Assembly: GCF_002078875.1 (NCBI RefSeq)
Contig: NC_034414.1
Span: 28,962,450 to 29,026,449, forward strand
Direction of reading: 5' to 3'
Length of the DNA stretch: 64,000 nucleotides
Source: Numida meleagris
Taxonomy: Eukaryota; Chordata; Aves; Galliformes; Numididae
Positions 1 to 9,945 of this stretch are shown here, piece after piece (positions within the stretch are counted from its first letter, which is position 1; each line of letters opens with the position of its first letter). The notes under the pieces are model-generated. The model was not told where the DNA came from and searched no databases. It saw nothing but the letters and a program-made list of their open reading frames with translations. The position numbers were made by a program, and so were the translations under genes.

Positions 1-2689
1 TCTGTTGTTGTCCTCCCAGGTTGTGAGTACAGGCACCGAGCACCTGCAGTGCCATCTAGACATTGAGACTGGAAGCTCCAGGGAAAGGACTTGGAGAGCT
101 CAGGGACTCTGGAAATGCTGCAGCTCAACAGCCACCTTCTTTGCACCCTGCACCGTGCAAAGCCTCCCCGGGACCTGATTAGGAAAACTCCGCAGGGGAT
201 TCATGGGAAGGGGCTGAGGTCAGGAGGGAGCATTAAACCTTTGCACGGAACGTCTCATGTGACTGAGCGGGTGGGCTGGTGGCCATGCTCTCCATTGGCA
301 AGCAGCGGCTTGCGGAGACCTCGGGGTTATTAGATGGGATTGTGGGAGAATGCCAGCAATGTGTGCGGAGCTGGGGGATGAAAGGCAAGCCCGACTCAAT
401 GAATGAATGAAGAAATATGCATGCAATTTGTGAATGACTTTTCTCCCTTTGCTGAACCTGTGCACGAGTTTCTGCAGTGCTTGGTGAACGTCTGAGAGCA
501 GTGTTTCGCTGCTGGGGAGGTCCCACCACCCCCTGGCTCTGTATACCCAGCCACAGGGGAGGCTGTGGTGGCCCAGGTGAGGAGCCACCAGTGACACAAA
601 GCAGCCACCACATCCCAAGCACGGCAGCTGTTGCTGCTGGTGGCCAAACCACAGGCCACGGTGACCTGTGGCGTTTGAGGGGAAAGCTACAAGGAAGGCA
701 TCCTGGAGCTATCAGCACGTGCCAGCCAGCAGGCAGAGCTCACGGGGGCTGTACCCGTCACCTCCGTCATGCTCAGGGCTCTCCAACCTGGCAAGAAGCT
801 GCCCGAGATGGCTGCGGGCGCGCATGCTGGCAGTGCCTGAAGGGAGCAATCCGCTCCCACAGCACGGGAGTTTGGATAGCTGGAGTAGGGCATTTGCCAC
901 TCAGAGACCATGTCTCTGCAGCTCCCAGCTTGGCACGATGGAGCCATCTTTATTATCCTTCAGGGCTATGGCTGCAAACAAAAAATGCTTTCATTTCAGT
1001 TTGGCGGTTGCTCAGGTTGTGTGTGCTCTGGCTGCTTCCTTAATTACAGCGGCTGTTGACAGCTTCTCCTGATAGAGACCCTCTCTTTGACCAGTCCCCA
1101 CTCCCCCACTGATTTTTGCAGTCGGGACACACAGCAAACTGGGACGATGGTCTGTAAAAATGAGCTCACTGTAATGCAGCGGCTCCCATGCCACAGCTAC
1201 GCTGTGTTCCTCTCTTCTGTTCTCTCTGTCTGTACTGGTGCTATTTCCTCTTTCTGGCTGTAAGACGTTTTATTTATGAGCGCTAGGTTTCCTGTTGCCT
1301 GCAGCTGCCTGTACTTTCCCCCCTCCAGCTTGCAGGGCTGTTCCATTCAGCCCTCACCTCCGTTATCCCCCTCACTGAGGTGCTCCCACCCAGCTCGAGC
1401 GATGGTTGCCTTCCTAACACCTGACAGAGAGGAGACTGCTTGCAAACCCAAGCCGAGCCCAAATCCAACGCAGGGAGATGACACGCGGTGCTTCCCGGGG
1501 CGGCAGCAGCTCCCCTCTTGGCTCACACATGGGGGAGGAAGGCAGCACTTGGGGCTGTGGCCGGTCTGCGGGGCTGCCACTCCCAGGGGTATGGTTTGCC
1601 ACAGATTTTTTCACATTGCGGACCACGTAGTGGTAAAAATGATGTGCGGACTTTCCACACGTGAGGTTCTTGTATGACTCCCTTGAACTTTGTGGACATT
1701 CAGCATCCTCGTAGTAAACACAAAGATTGCATATACGGAAAGTGAGGTCACAAAGGAAACAAAATGTTTTACTGCTTTGAACGTGATTTCTCAGCTGGAA
1801 GGACGGAGGAGGCATGAGCTCTTTAAGTGCTGTTTATTACCGGCAAGGCATACTGGGAAAGCTCACTAGGATGCACTGGGGAGGAGTGCTGGATGTCAAT
1901 TCCGATCTGTGGCAGGGAATAGGGTTGAAGCAATATTCCCTCGCTCACAGTTAACATACGAGGGGCTGCCCTATTTTCATCCCTTTTTCTATCATCTGTT
2001 TGCTGGGAGCTCAGGGCCTGAAAGCTGAGCAAGGTAGGTGCAGGCTCACAGGAGCCCGCAGGCAGGACGCAGTGTGCAGGGCTTTGCTGCGATGCTGCTG
2101 CAGCCCATTGGGGCACGGTTCCGCCAGCTGTGGCCGTGGCACACTGCAGCTGGAGCACCCTCCGACACTTTTCCCTTTGTGTCAGAGCTCTGAGAGCTGC
2201 CTGGAAACATTAAATGGGGAGCAGTCCTCTGACATCCTCTAGGTAAGATGGAAATAGGAGATCCTGACCATGCGAGTTATGAAAGCTCCCAGTGTGCTAC
2301 CTGCAAGCCAGTGCTTTAACCCCAGCATCCTGGCCAAATTCCAGCTCTGCTAATTACATCCTGCCTATGTGAAAATTCCCCTGCGTTTGTACACAGCCCT
2401 TCTTCCCCGCTTGCTCTCAGCAGCTGGGCGGTGTTGCCAGGCGCAGCAAAGCGCTTGCCATGTCTCAGCCCGGGCCTGGCCGCCTTTCAGAGGGAATGAA
2501 GAGAGTGCTGTGCAAAGCATCTGCGGGGACTCTGGGTCCTTGGCAGGGATGGCTGCCGCAGCACTGCGGCTCACCATGGCACGAACAGGGCAAAGGCCCT
2601 GTGAGGGGCTGCGGGGCTGGGCCACGGGGAAGGCAGCGGTGGCTGACGGGCTCCCAACCGGTTTTGCTCCCTTTTTCCTTCTCTTTCAC
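1..2689. other. GC-rich unique non-coding stretch
   Basis: This part is visibly richer in G and C than the rest of the window. It carries several overlapping open frames of 130-190 codons on both strands. They are low-complexity in composition (rich in Ser, Pro, Arg, Gly, Cys), show no recognisable domain, and overlap each other in different frames, which is what GC-rich non-coding DNA gives by chance. A short AATG tandem run lies near 398-410. I see no repeat family and no convincing exon. Confidence 0.5.
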
Positions 2690-2890
2690 TCAGTGACTCA
2701 TGTGGACACTGCTTTTGGCTCATCCCTGTTGGAACTACTCTTCTCAGCTGTCCATTAATCGCCCTGATAAAAACCTGACTCATGCCACCGGAGAGGAACT
2801 GGCTGGGATTATCCCTCTCTTCAGAAGAGGGGCCAGAGAATGGCTGCAGCAATAGCTGTGGGATTCTGATAAGAAGTGTGACTCACAAAG
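2690..2890. promoter_or_regulatory. Cluster of AP-1/NF-E2-like and GATA motifs
   Basis: Three exact TGACTCA heptamers occur at 2694-2700, 2776-2782 and 2879-2885, together with TGATAA GATA-type motifs near 2765 and 2866. TGACTCA is the core of AP-1 sites and of the NF-E2/MAF half of erythroid enhancers, and GATA sites commonly accompany it. About one heptamer per 8 kb is expected on both strands, so three in under 200 bp is notable. Enhancer activity is inference; no promoter or exon is visible beside it. Confidence 0.3.
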
Positions 2891-3310
2891 AGAAGAATAA
2901 TGAACTCATAGGTATTTATACAGGAGAGTGGCTCACTGGCTCATCTATCCAATGTTCTTGTCAGTCAAGATCTCTCTCTGACTGTGAAAATTTTACCACA
3001 GCCCTGCCTAAATCCATTATGGGAGCACAAGCTGCAGGCTACTTGCGCCGAGGCACCGACTCCGCTGCCACAGCAGAGGTGGGATGTGCTCAGAGCAGAG
3101 CAGTGCCTTGCTTTTCCTTTTCCCTGCTCACATCCCACTCTGATCTTTTCAGCATCTTAATCTCATGGGAGATGCTGTGAGAGGTCTCCGTGTTCCAAGG
3201 GGGAAAAAACAAGGTTATGTCCAGGTGTGATGCCAGCATGTTCTCACTATATCCCAGAAAGTACAGCAAGTACAGCAAGACTTGAAAATGCAGGGATCTG
3301 TGCTGGTCTT

Positions 3311-3525
3311 GGTGTAAGATAGAAAGCTGGGACTCAAAGACCTGAGTCCTCCTGCCACCCTGCCTGTGTGATTTCAGGCAAGGCACTTACAACTTTTCTA
3401 GACTCACTATCCCTGTCTTTAAACTGTATTTAGTCCTTACTTCACAGAGCTGAGAAGAAGGGGATTAAGCTTTAATTCATTAATGTCTGTAACACATTTT
3501 AGAACTTGGATGGAAATTTCCCAGG
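3311..3525 (+). repeat. MIR-like SINE, nearly full length, decayed
   Basis: The order of landmarks matches an amniote MIR element. A 'gggactcaaagacctgag' block comes first, then a 'gtgtgatttcaggcaag' core (consensus like gtgaccttgggcaag), then a CAGTTTCC-like region degraded to 'actatccctgtcttt', and a 3' end with 'gtctgtaacacattttaga'. Divergence is high, as expected for an ancient SINE. Boundaries are approximate, and the family call is from memory of the consensus. Confidence 0.6.
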
Positions 3526-4594
3526 TTTTGCAGAGAGCATTAAACAGCTTATCTCCCTATCCGACTGCAAATGTTCCTGTAATATCAGAGAAATGAGTGA
3601 AACAGCACTTGCGTTTCAGTGTTTATAATAAAAAAAACCACCCTCACCCTGCCGCTTCCCCTCTCTATCCTTCCATGTTTAAATAAAGAAAAAAGAAGAG
3701 AGAGAACCAGAAATAAGAAATTTTAGTCTAAACACGGTGCAGTTGCTCCCTGGAGACTTGAATGCGTCTCAGTGGAATTTTCCCTGCCTTCAGTCTTTTG
3801 TACTTCTGAAAGGTCCTGGAACCAGGCATGTGACTGTAAGAGCAAAAACCACTTCTGTGTCTGAGTGCTCTACCAAATATTTACAAGATATCCAGATAAA
3901 ATGGCGACAAGCAAGTTCAGCAGTGTTTGACTGACCGGACAGCAGTGCAACGCTGACAAGAATGAAATCTAAACTTTGATTAAAACAAAATTAAAATGAA
4001 ATTTAAAGAAAAATCTCTTTAAAGCACATAATTGGTAAAGCTGGAGAACTGCTCTTCCCCAGGGTGAAACCTACTAGCTTTTAAAAGTAACTTATTGAAA
4101 TGGAGTAGCTTGCTTATGATGGAAACCTGGAAACTTCCTTGTTCAAGGAGAGCACGAAGCTGCCTGAGCAGGCATGTAAGCAGAGAGCTACAGAGGAGCC
4201 CTCTCCCCACCAGCCTGCTTGGTGGCTGCAAGCAAAGGGACATCAGCTTCCTCACCCTGACAGCTCTTCAGCCTCCCACACTGCAGCTGTAAGGGTACAC
4301 AATGCTATTTAACAGGGGCCTTGTGTTCGCTAGGAACACCCTTGGTCACCCTAAACCTGCCCAGCAAACAGCAGATGGCAACCTGCTCACCACAGAACCA
4401 GCAGTGCTCCCACTGCAGCTGATCCCCTTGCTGGGTTACCTGCACTTCCCACACTTCTGTGCAGGGTGCTCTGCTTTCCACGAGGATGCTCAGTGAGACT
4501 TTCCCCATGACTGCAGGGCACTGAACCACCATTCGGGCCGATGGTGACTGTGCATCAGCCGTCAGCACTAACTCCGCACATACATGGCTTTCCC
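3526..4594. other. Unique non-coding sequence
   Basis: AT-rich with short A-runs (near 3630 and 3960-4010). Small open frames on both strands are unremarkable and overlap each other. I see no repeat family, exon or regulatory cluster. Confidence 0.45.
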
Positions 4595-4815
4595 TTGAGG
4601 ATGTGTGGACTGAAGACGGGAAATAACTTGATGTCAGTCACAGCTCAGCCAGTGCCCTCAGCGGCCTTGAGCAAGTCATGCATTCTCTCAGTCTCAGTAA
4701 GGTGTGAGTAAACAGTGCAGTGGAAACCCAGTGCTCTGCGTGTTTGACTGCCCGTTCCTCCAGACTGGTGAGGTGTCAGGGTGAATTAGGAAGGCTTGTG
4801 AGGCCTGTGCTTCTT
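4595..4815 (+). repeat. Probable MIR-like SINE relic
   Basis: The segment has the MIR core pattern 'ccttgagcaagtcatg' followed by 'tctctcagtctcagt', and later a 'tcagggtgaattagg' block resembling the MIR 3' third. The middle part (about 4700-4760) is a poor match, suggesting a small insertion or local decay. Orientation is plus. The assignment rests on recall of the consensus. Confidence 0.5.
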
Positions 4816-7012
4816 CACTGACATGGGTGTTGTTCACAGAGTTTTATTACTATGTCACTTAATTTAATCTCAACAAAATTCAAAATTTTCATAATTCTAA
4901 GGTTTAATATGGCCCCACATGTACAGAGGACAGCACTTGCTTTTGAAGTTAGTCTTTAAAGAGGCAAAAAAAGAATGCCTACTATCTGCTTTGCTGGATT
5001 TTTAAAAAACAAGGTTGTTGTTCATTCATTTCTCAGTGAAGATCGCATTTCACCTTTCTACGGACTGGGCGTATCACCAGGAGTCTCATCAGCAGTGCTG
5101 AGTAAAGCATTTCTCAAGGCAGTGTTTCTCACTTGTATGGTTTGCAGGGCAGGATTGGTTCCTTCCCAGGTTAAATTTGCTAGATCCTTTCCATCTGAAA
5201 CACATAACAAAGACAGACACCTCAATGACAACATGTAAGAATGAAATGACAAAGTCACCATTTCCTCCAGCCACTTGGAAACCAGTTTAATTCACAAAAC
5301 AAATCAAGGTGAATTTCAGCATAACCTAATTTCACAGACTGGTTGAACATGGATGTACTTATATATAGCGGTGCTCTTTCTGCTGCCTGCCTGACTGTCC
5401 TTTTAGTTACCAATACCCAGACTCATTCTGTGCGGCAAAGTTTCTGATGCTACTCTTGTGCTCTGGAGCCAAACTTTTGCGCAGTCCAGCTCCCACTGTA
5501 ACAATTTGGAAAAGCTCTCTCAGGGCCAGTGTATATCTGTTGAGGACCTTTGTGTCACTCTAGCTTCCCAGCAAAACTTTTTTAGTAGCTAGGGCCTGTG
5601 AATAGAGAGTGGATATGCTTAGATTTCTACACAGGCTCTCATTCAGCCTTTTTTATTCTCTCTGAGTGATTCAACTGGTGGAACTGGCCTAAATGATTAT
5701 AGGCAAGCACATGTAGACAAGCACACTTAACTCTTTCATGGGGCTAGAAGCCATTGCAAAGTTATTTGTAGTGTATGTATGCAAATCAACTTCAGTTTGA
5801 GATAGTATGGGAGAAGTTGGAGGGGGATTTCCCTGCTTTATGTAATCTGTTGTTGCTCGTTAGCTTCCTCTATTCACATGGCCAGGAGGCACAGGCATGA
5901 CACCACCGGTAATTTCTCAAACTCAATCTGAAAGCAAAGACAATGCGCTCAGTGACCTTCAGCAGCCTCACAGCTTTCGGTAAATCCTCCAGCTCTGGCT
6001 CAATGATATCCGGAATAAAGGTGGCCTGGAGGAGAAGTGGGGGAACGACTCCACTGGTAAGGGCTTCACTCACTTACTGGCATGCTTCAAAAGTGGGTGA
6101 CAGCCAGGAAGATCTATGTGCTAGCCTCAGATACAACTCTGCCTACCGCATCTCTAATTTCCTTTTCTCCAGCCATACAAAGTGTTGCATCGGGCACAGG
6201 ATCCATGCCACCAGTTCAGTGTGGCACATCATCAGTGGGGCACAGTTCTGAAACCAGGTTGCCAGCCACACTGAGGTAGCCTGTCACAGTCATCCCCAGG
6301 TGGGGGCCGGGAAAAGACAAGTCTCACATGCTCAGGCACATCTAGCAGAGACACTTGTGGCACTCACGGACAGGCTGGGCAGGCAGAAGCCCTAAGGCAT
6401 GTCCTCAGGGAGGTGGAATGACGTGGCTGTGAACAGCCCGCAGGGTGCTGTGCTGCTGAGGGCAGCCTGTACTGAGGCCCAGGTGAGCGGCTCTGTGCCA
6501 GCCGGGGTATCAGTCTCTACATGGTGCTCTGTGCTGAACTGATTGCAGTGTTATTGTCCCATGTAAGAAGATTTATAATTCAGTGCCTATCCAGATTCTG
6601 AGAAATGGGCTTACCGAAAACCACTGCTAAGGGAAATACAACAGGTGAAGTAAGCATGGTGGCACTGAGGAGGAAGGAAATCTCTCTGCAGCGCACTGAT
6701 AAGAGCATGCTTGATATACACTGCATTCAGTTTGGACAATCTGCAACTAGGAAAACATAGGCTAGCTGAAGGAAACTCAGCTTGGAGGCCCGAGGGACTG
6801 AATCAGTCTGTTAAAGTGCTTTGTTGGTTTTATGTATCAGTACTTAATTAGGACGCTTAACAAACACATCAGAAAGATAGTAACTGTTAAATATTCAGCA
6901 GGATGACCTTTCAGTCACAATTCTGAATAAAGTTCTCGGAAAGCTTGTTTTAGGTACTCCAACAACACCAAAGGAATTGGACTGAAAAAAAAAAAAAAGT
7001 AAAAAAAAAGTA
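4816..7012. other. Unique non-coding sequence with an A-rich tract
   Basis: No repeat family or exon is recognised. A minus-strand open frame at 5870-6073 has a plausible amino-acid mixture but no domain I know and no clear splice sites. A good donor-like CAG/GTGAGC occurs at about 6479-6486 without an associated coding frame. An interrupted A tract lies at about 6985-7009, just before the next SINE relic. Confidence 0.4.
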
Positions 7013-7165
7013 GGGCACTATCGATTGCAGAGACCTGGTTAAAAACCCAGGTCTCGCCACTGGCTCTCTGCATGATGTTTCCTGCTGTGTGCTTCAGTTC
7101 TCCCATCTATAAAAAGAGCGCAGTCATACTGGCAGTCCTGGTAAGCCTCTGAGATGAGTGGACAG
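7013..7165 (+). repeat. MIR-like SINE relic
   Basis: The match begins with 'aacccaggtctcgccactgg' (MIR 5' third), then 'gtgcttcagttctcccatct' followed by 'ataaaaag', corresponding to the cagtttccccatctgtaaaatg block of MIR. A perfect 9-bp inverted repeat (7030-7038 with 7047-7055) sits at its 5' end and may be accidental. Strongly diverged. Confidence 0.55.
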
Positions 7166-7404
7166 AAAAGCCAGAATAAGTAAGTTATTTATAACTTATT
7201 CTTATTTCTGAGGAAGGAAGAGCAAAGACAAGAAGCCGTCAAGCTTTCAGGTTTTCCTGATTATCATAAAAAAGAAAAGAGCACCATGTAACATGAACTT
7301 CACACAACAGAAAAGTTTAGCGAGTCACCTTTAAGGAGAAAGAGTGGGAGCACAATTAAAGAAAATTACAAGCAGGCAGACAGTCAGGAAAACACTCCAG
7401 ATGG

Positions 7405-7590
7405 TGGAGTGAGTTAGGCTGCAGAACTGGCTCCCACAGGAAGCGGTGAAACCCCCATTGTTTGAGACATTTGAAACGGAATTCTTCAAAGTGCTGGTAC
7501 ATATAATACAAGGAACCGCTCTGCGCTGCCTCAAAGAGGTAATGGCACTGGGACAGTCTGTATAGAGCGACACACACCATTTCTGCAACC
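7405..7590 (+). repeat. Ancient CR1-like LINE 3' fragment
   Basis: The stretch 'gaactggctcccacaggaag' followed by 'aaacccccattgtttgagac' and 'caaagtgctggtac' resembles the 3' untranslated part of old CR1 subfamilies, where the consensus reads roughly 'gaagtggtggaagccccatc...ttgagacatttaaa'. No terminal microsatellite is visible. Subfamily and exact limits are uncertain. Confidence 0.45.
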
Positions 7591-9348
7591 TTTAAGAGAT
7601 TTCTTGCTGCTGTGACTAAGAGGAGCTGTAGACTCTCTTTTTTATCAGTACATTATCCGAGGAACATCCATAGAGGAGTTTTGTGGTTTTGCAGGAGATG
7701 GATTCAGTAACCCTTAACAGATCTTGCGCATTCCTACTTCTGAGATCTGAAGTTTGTATATCCAAGAGGGGAAAAATTGACACCAATTCTCTGTCTAATG
7801 GTTATGGTGTGCATCCTACTATTTAGGACTATTTCTTTCCTATATTATAATCTAATGAGAAACTGGGCGGCTTGATTTTTACAAGCAGTGGTTAGAAGAA
7901 GAAAGACTGTGATTTTAATAGGAACCAAATGAGAGCTCATTACGCAAACAGCATTATGAGACGCAAAACTGATGTTGAAATGCTAAATGCTCTAGGTCAA
8001 ACTCACCAAAATGGGAACTGGCAGCGGCTTGCTGGAATGCTGGGGTTTCTCCACACTCGGATACTACTGCAAACATTTCCCGCTGCTGCTAATGCTGGTT
8101 CAGCTCCTCTGGAGGTAGCTGTGGAAGGAGCCTGACTGCTTCTGTTGTTACTGGCACTTAAAATCTCTAGACCTTCTCTGAAACACACATTCAGAGCTTC
8201 GGGCCAGTTTTATTGATACAACTTGGTTTACTGGTTGGAGCAGGTAGAGGAAGAGAAATTTTTAAAAGGAGCTTAGAAATTGGAGTTTTAATGCCTTCGT
8301 TTCCTCTTGGTCTCATACTGGCTGGTATACTAAGAGAGAGGCAAATTGATTCAGATGGCAGAAGTGCACCGATGACCCGGCCTCATTTTGTTCACTTTGG
8401 CTGCGTGCTGATTACTCTCAGAGGCTCCCTGCCTTCAATACTTACACCTTTGTGCTGACCCAAGCATGTCAGGCCTCAAGTCCTCCTTCCTGTGGCGTGG
8501 GGAGGGACAGGGAGCTGAAGGGCCAGCCCAGGGGCAGGACAAGTGAGCTCCCAATCCCCTTGCAAACGCCAGGCTCTGCAAGGCCTCAAGCGCTGCTGCA
8601 TGCTGCACGTGAAGGCTGGCACCATCTCCGTGCTGCTGCCATCCTGGCCAGAAATGTGGCAATTTCCTTAGGAATGAATCACTAACAGAAAACAAACAAG
8701 AGCTATTTGAGAAGTTTCTCCTTCCCTCTAAATGTCCTGTCCAGTATCATATTCCTGACAGTTTATTCCTCAAGAATTTAGTCATCTAAGGTTTCAGTGA
8801 CTCATCTGATGAACCTTCTACCCATTTCCTGGAAAGAGTCCTGTGCAGTTCCAGTCTCATTCTGCCTACATTTTCATATATTCCAGCTTTCCACCATTTT
8901 AAGGGTGAGGGAGAGGCAAAAATATTTTGAATGCACTGAATGTGCAATGTAACCGGAAAACAGAGTGTTGAAAGAAACATCTGGAAAACAAAGATGGGCC
9001 CTGAATCACAGAGTCTCTTTTGGAAGTAGCTGCCTGTTGGACTGACAGCTGGATAGAAGAAAAGGAGCTGCTGTTATAAGAGCTGTGTGGTACAATATGG
9101 CCATGAATTTGCCAGGGCTGTACCCTATAAAATGAAGATGAAAACACATCATTGCATAGGTGTGACTCACTCTGGGGAATTGCTTCTGATGACAAGTACT
9201 CTGACACAAACCGTTGAATGAATTGGGCTGGATGGGAACCAACACAGACATTTTACATATTTGGGCCAATCTGAAAGACACTTCTGTGCAGAAAACAACT
9301 GCTTCCTTTCCTGATGTAACGGAAATGCTAAGTCACGGCTTGAACCAG
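7591..9348. other. Unique non-coding sequence
   Basis: No recognisable repeat or exon. A modestly GC-richer patch lies at about 8440-8660. Two isolated TGACTCA motifs occur near 8799 and 9166. Open frames here are short and overlapping. Confidence 0.4.
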
Positions 9349-9765
9349 TGATTGAGCACCTGGTGGGAAGGCAGGGCCAACCCAGGGGAGCTCAGGTGCA
9401 AGCAATGCGCCTGAGTGACTGGAAGGGCTGGAGCCAGGATCCACCCCTTCCCAAACCTCATTTAAGGGTTGGCAGTGGAGGTGAGGGCATCCTGCTGGAA
9501 ATCCCTGCCTACTGGAGGCCTTCCAAAGGTAAGCAGTTTTGCTGCCTTTGTTTTTGTGTCTATGGCTGCTGCATTTGGGCTTGTTCTCTTTTGCTGCAGC
9601 CTAGGATTGTGCTACTCTGCTATTATTGCTGCACTTTCTATCACATTATAGCATTACACCTGATTGAAAAGGAAATTCAAAAGCTGCTTGCAGACCACTT
9701 GAATAATAAAGTGGGTTTGTCCTATGCCTACAGCAGATAGCTGCCTGGATATCAGTAATGTCCAG
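9349..9765 (+). mobile_element. Probable endogenous-retrovirus-type solo LTR
   Basis: The segment has the arrangement of an LTR. It starts with TG at 9349, has a GC-rich U3-like part containing 'catttaagg' as a TATA-like element near 9459-9467, then an AATAAA signal at 9705-9710 followed by a GT-rich stretch. A strong splice donor (AAG/GTAAGC, about 9526-9534) lies between promoter and poly(A) signal. The U3 part resembles a family of avian ERV LTRs I recall from chicken, but I cannot name it reliably. No internal retroviral sequence flanks it, so it would be a solo LTR. The 3' end and the target duplication could not be fixed by eye. Confidence 0.45.
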
Positions 9766-9803
9766 GCCATGCCACCTAGCAAACACAATTGTGCTACCTG
9801 TAC

Positions 9804-9945
9804 ACAGAATCACAGAACCATAGAATCAATCATAGAATAGTTTAGGTGGGAGCATTAAAGGTCATCTAGTTCAGACTCCCTGCTATGGGCATGGTAGTCA
9901 CATGGAGCTATGCTCCAGTTGGAACCGGATGGTTCCAGCATTGTT
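9804..9945 (-). repeat. CR1 LINE 3' end, reverse orientation
   Basis: The plus strand reads 'cagaatcacagaaccataga' followed by 'atcatagaatagtttaggtg' and 'aaggtcatctagttcagact'. This is the reverse complement of the typical avian CR1 3' end (ccaacctaaactattctatg plus short ATTCTATG-type tandem repeats). Only the terminal about 140 bp is present, as usual for 5'-truncated CR1 copies. Confidence 0.85.

Noticed and set aside
477..1072. Overlapping plus-strand open frames of 188 and 134 codons
   Set aside because: They overlap in different frames, are built of GC-rich low-complexity residues, have open frames on the opposite strand too, and show no domain or splice structure. Expected in GC-rich non-coding DNA.
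5870..6073. Minus-strand 67-codon frame with a plausible protein-like composition
   Set aside because: No known domain, no convincing acceptor or donor at either edge, and overlapping frames on the plus strand. Would need conservation evidence.
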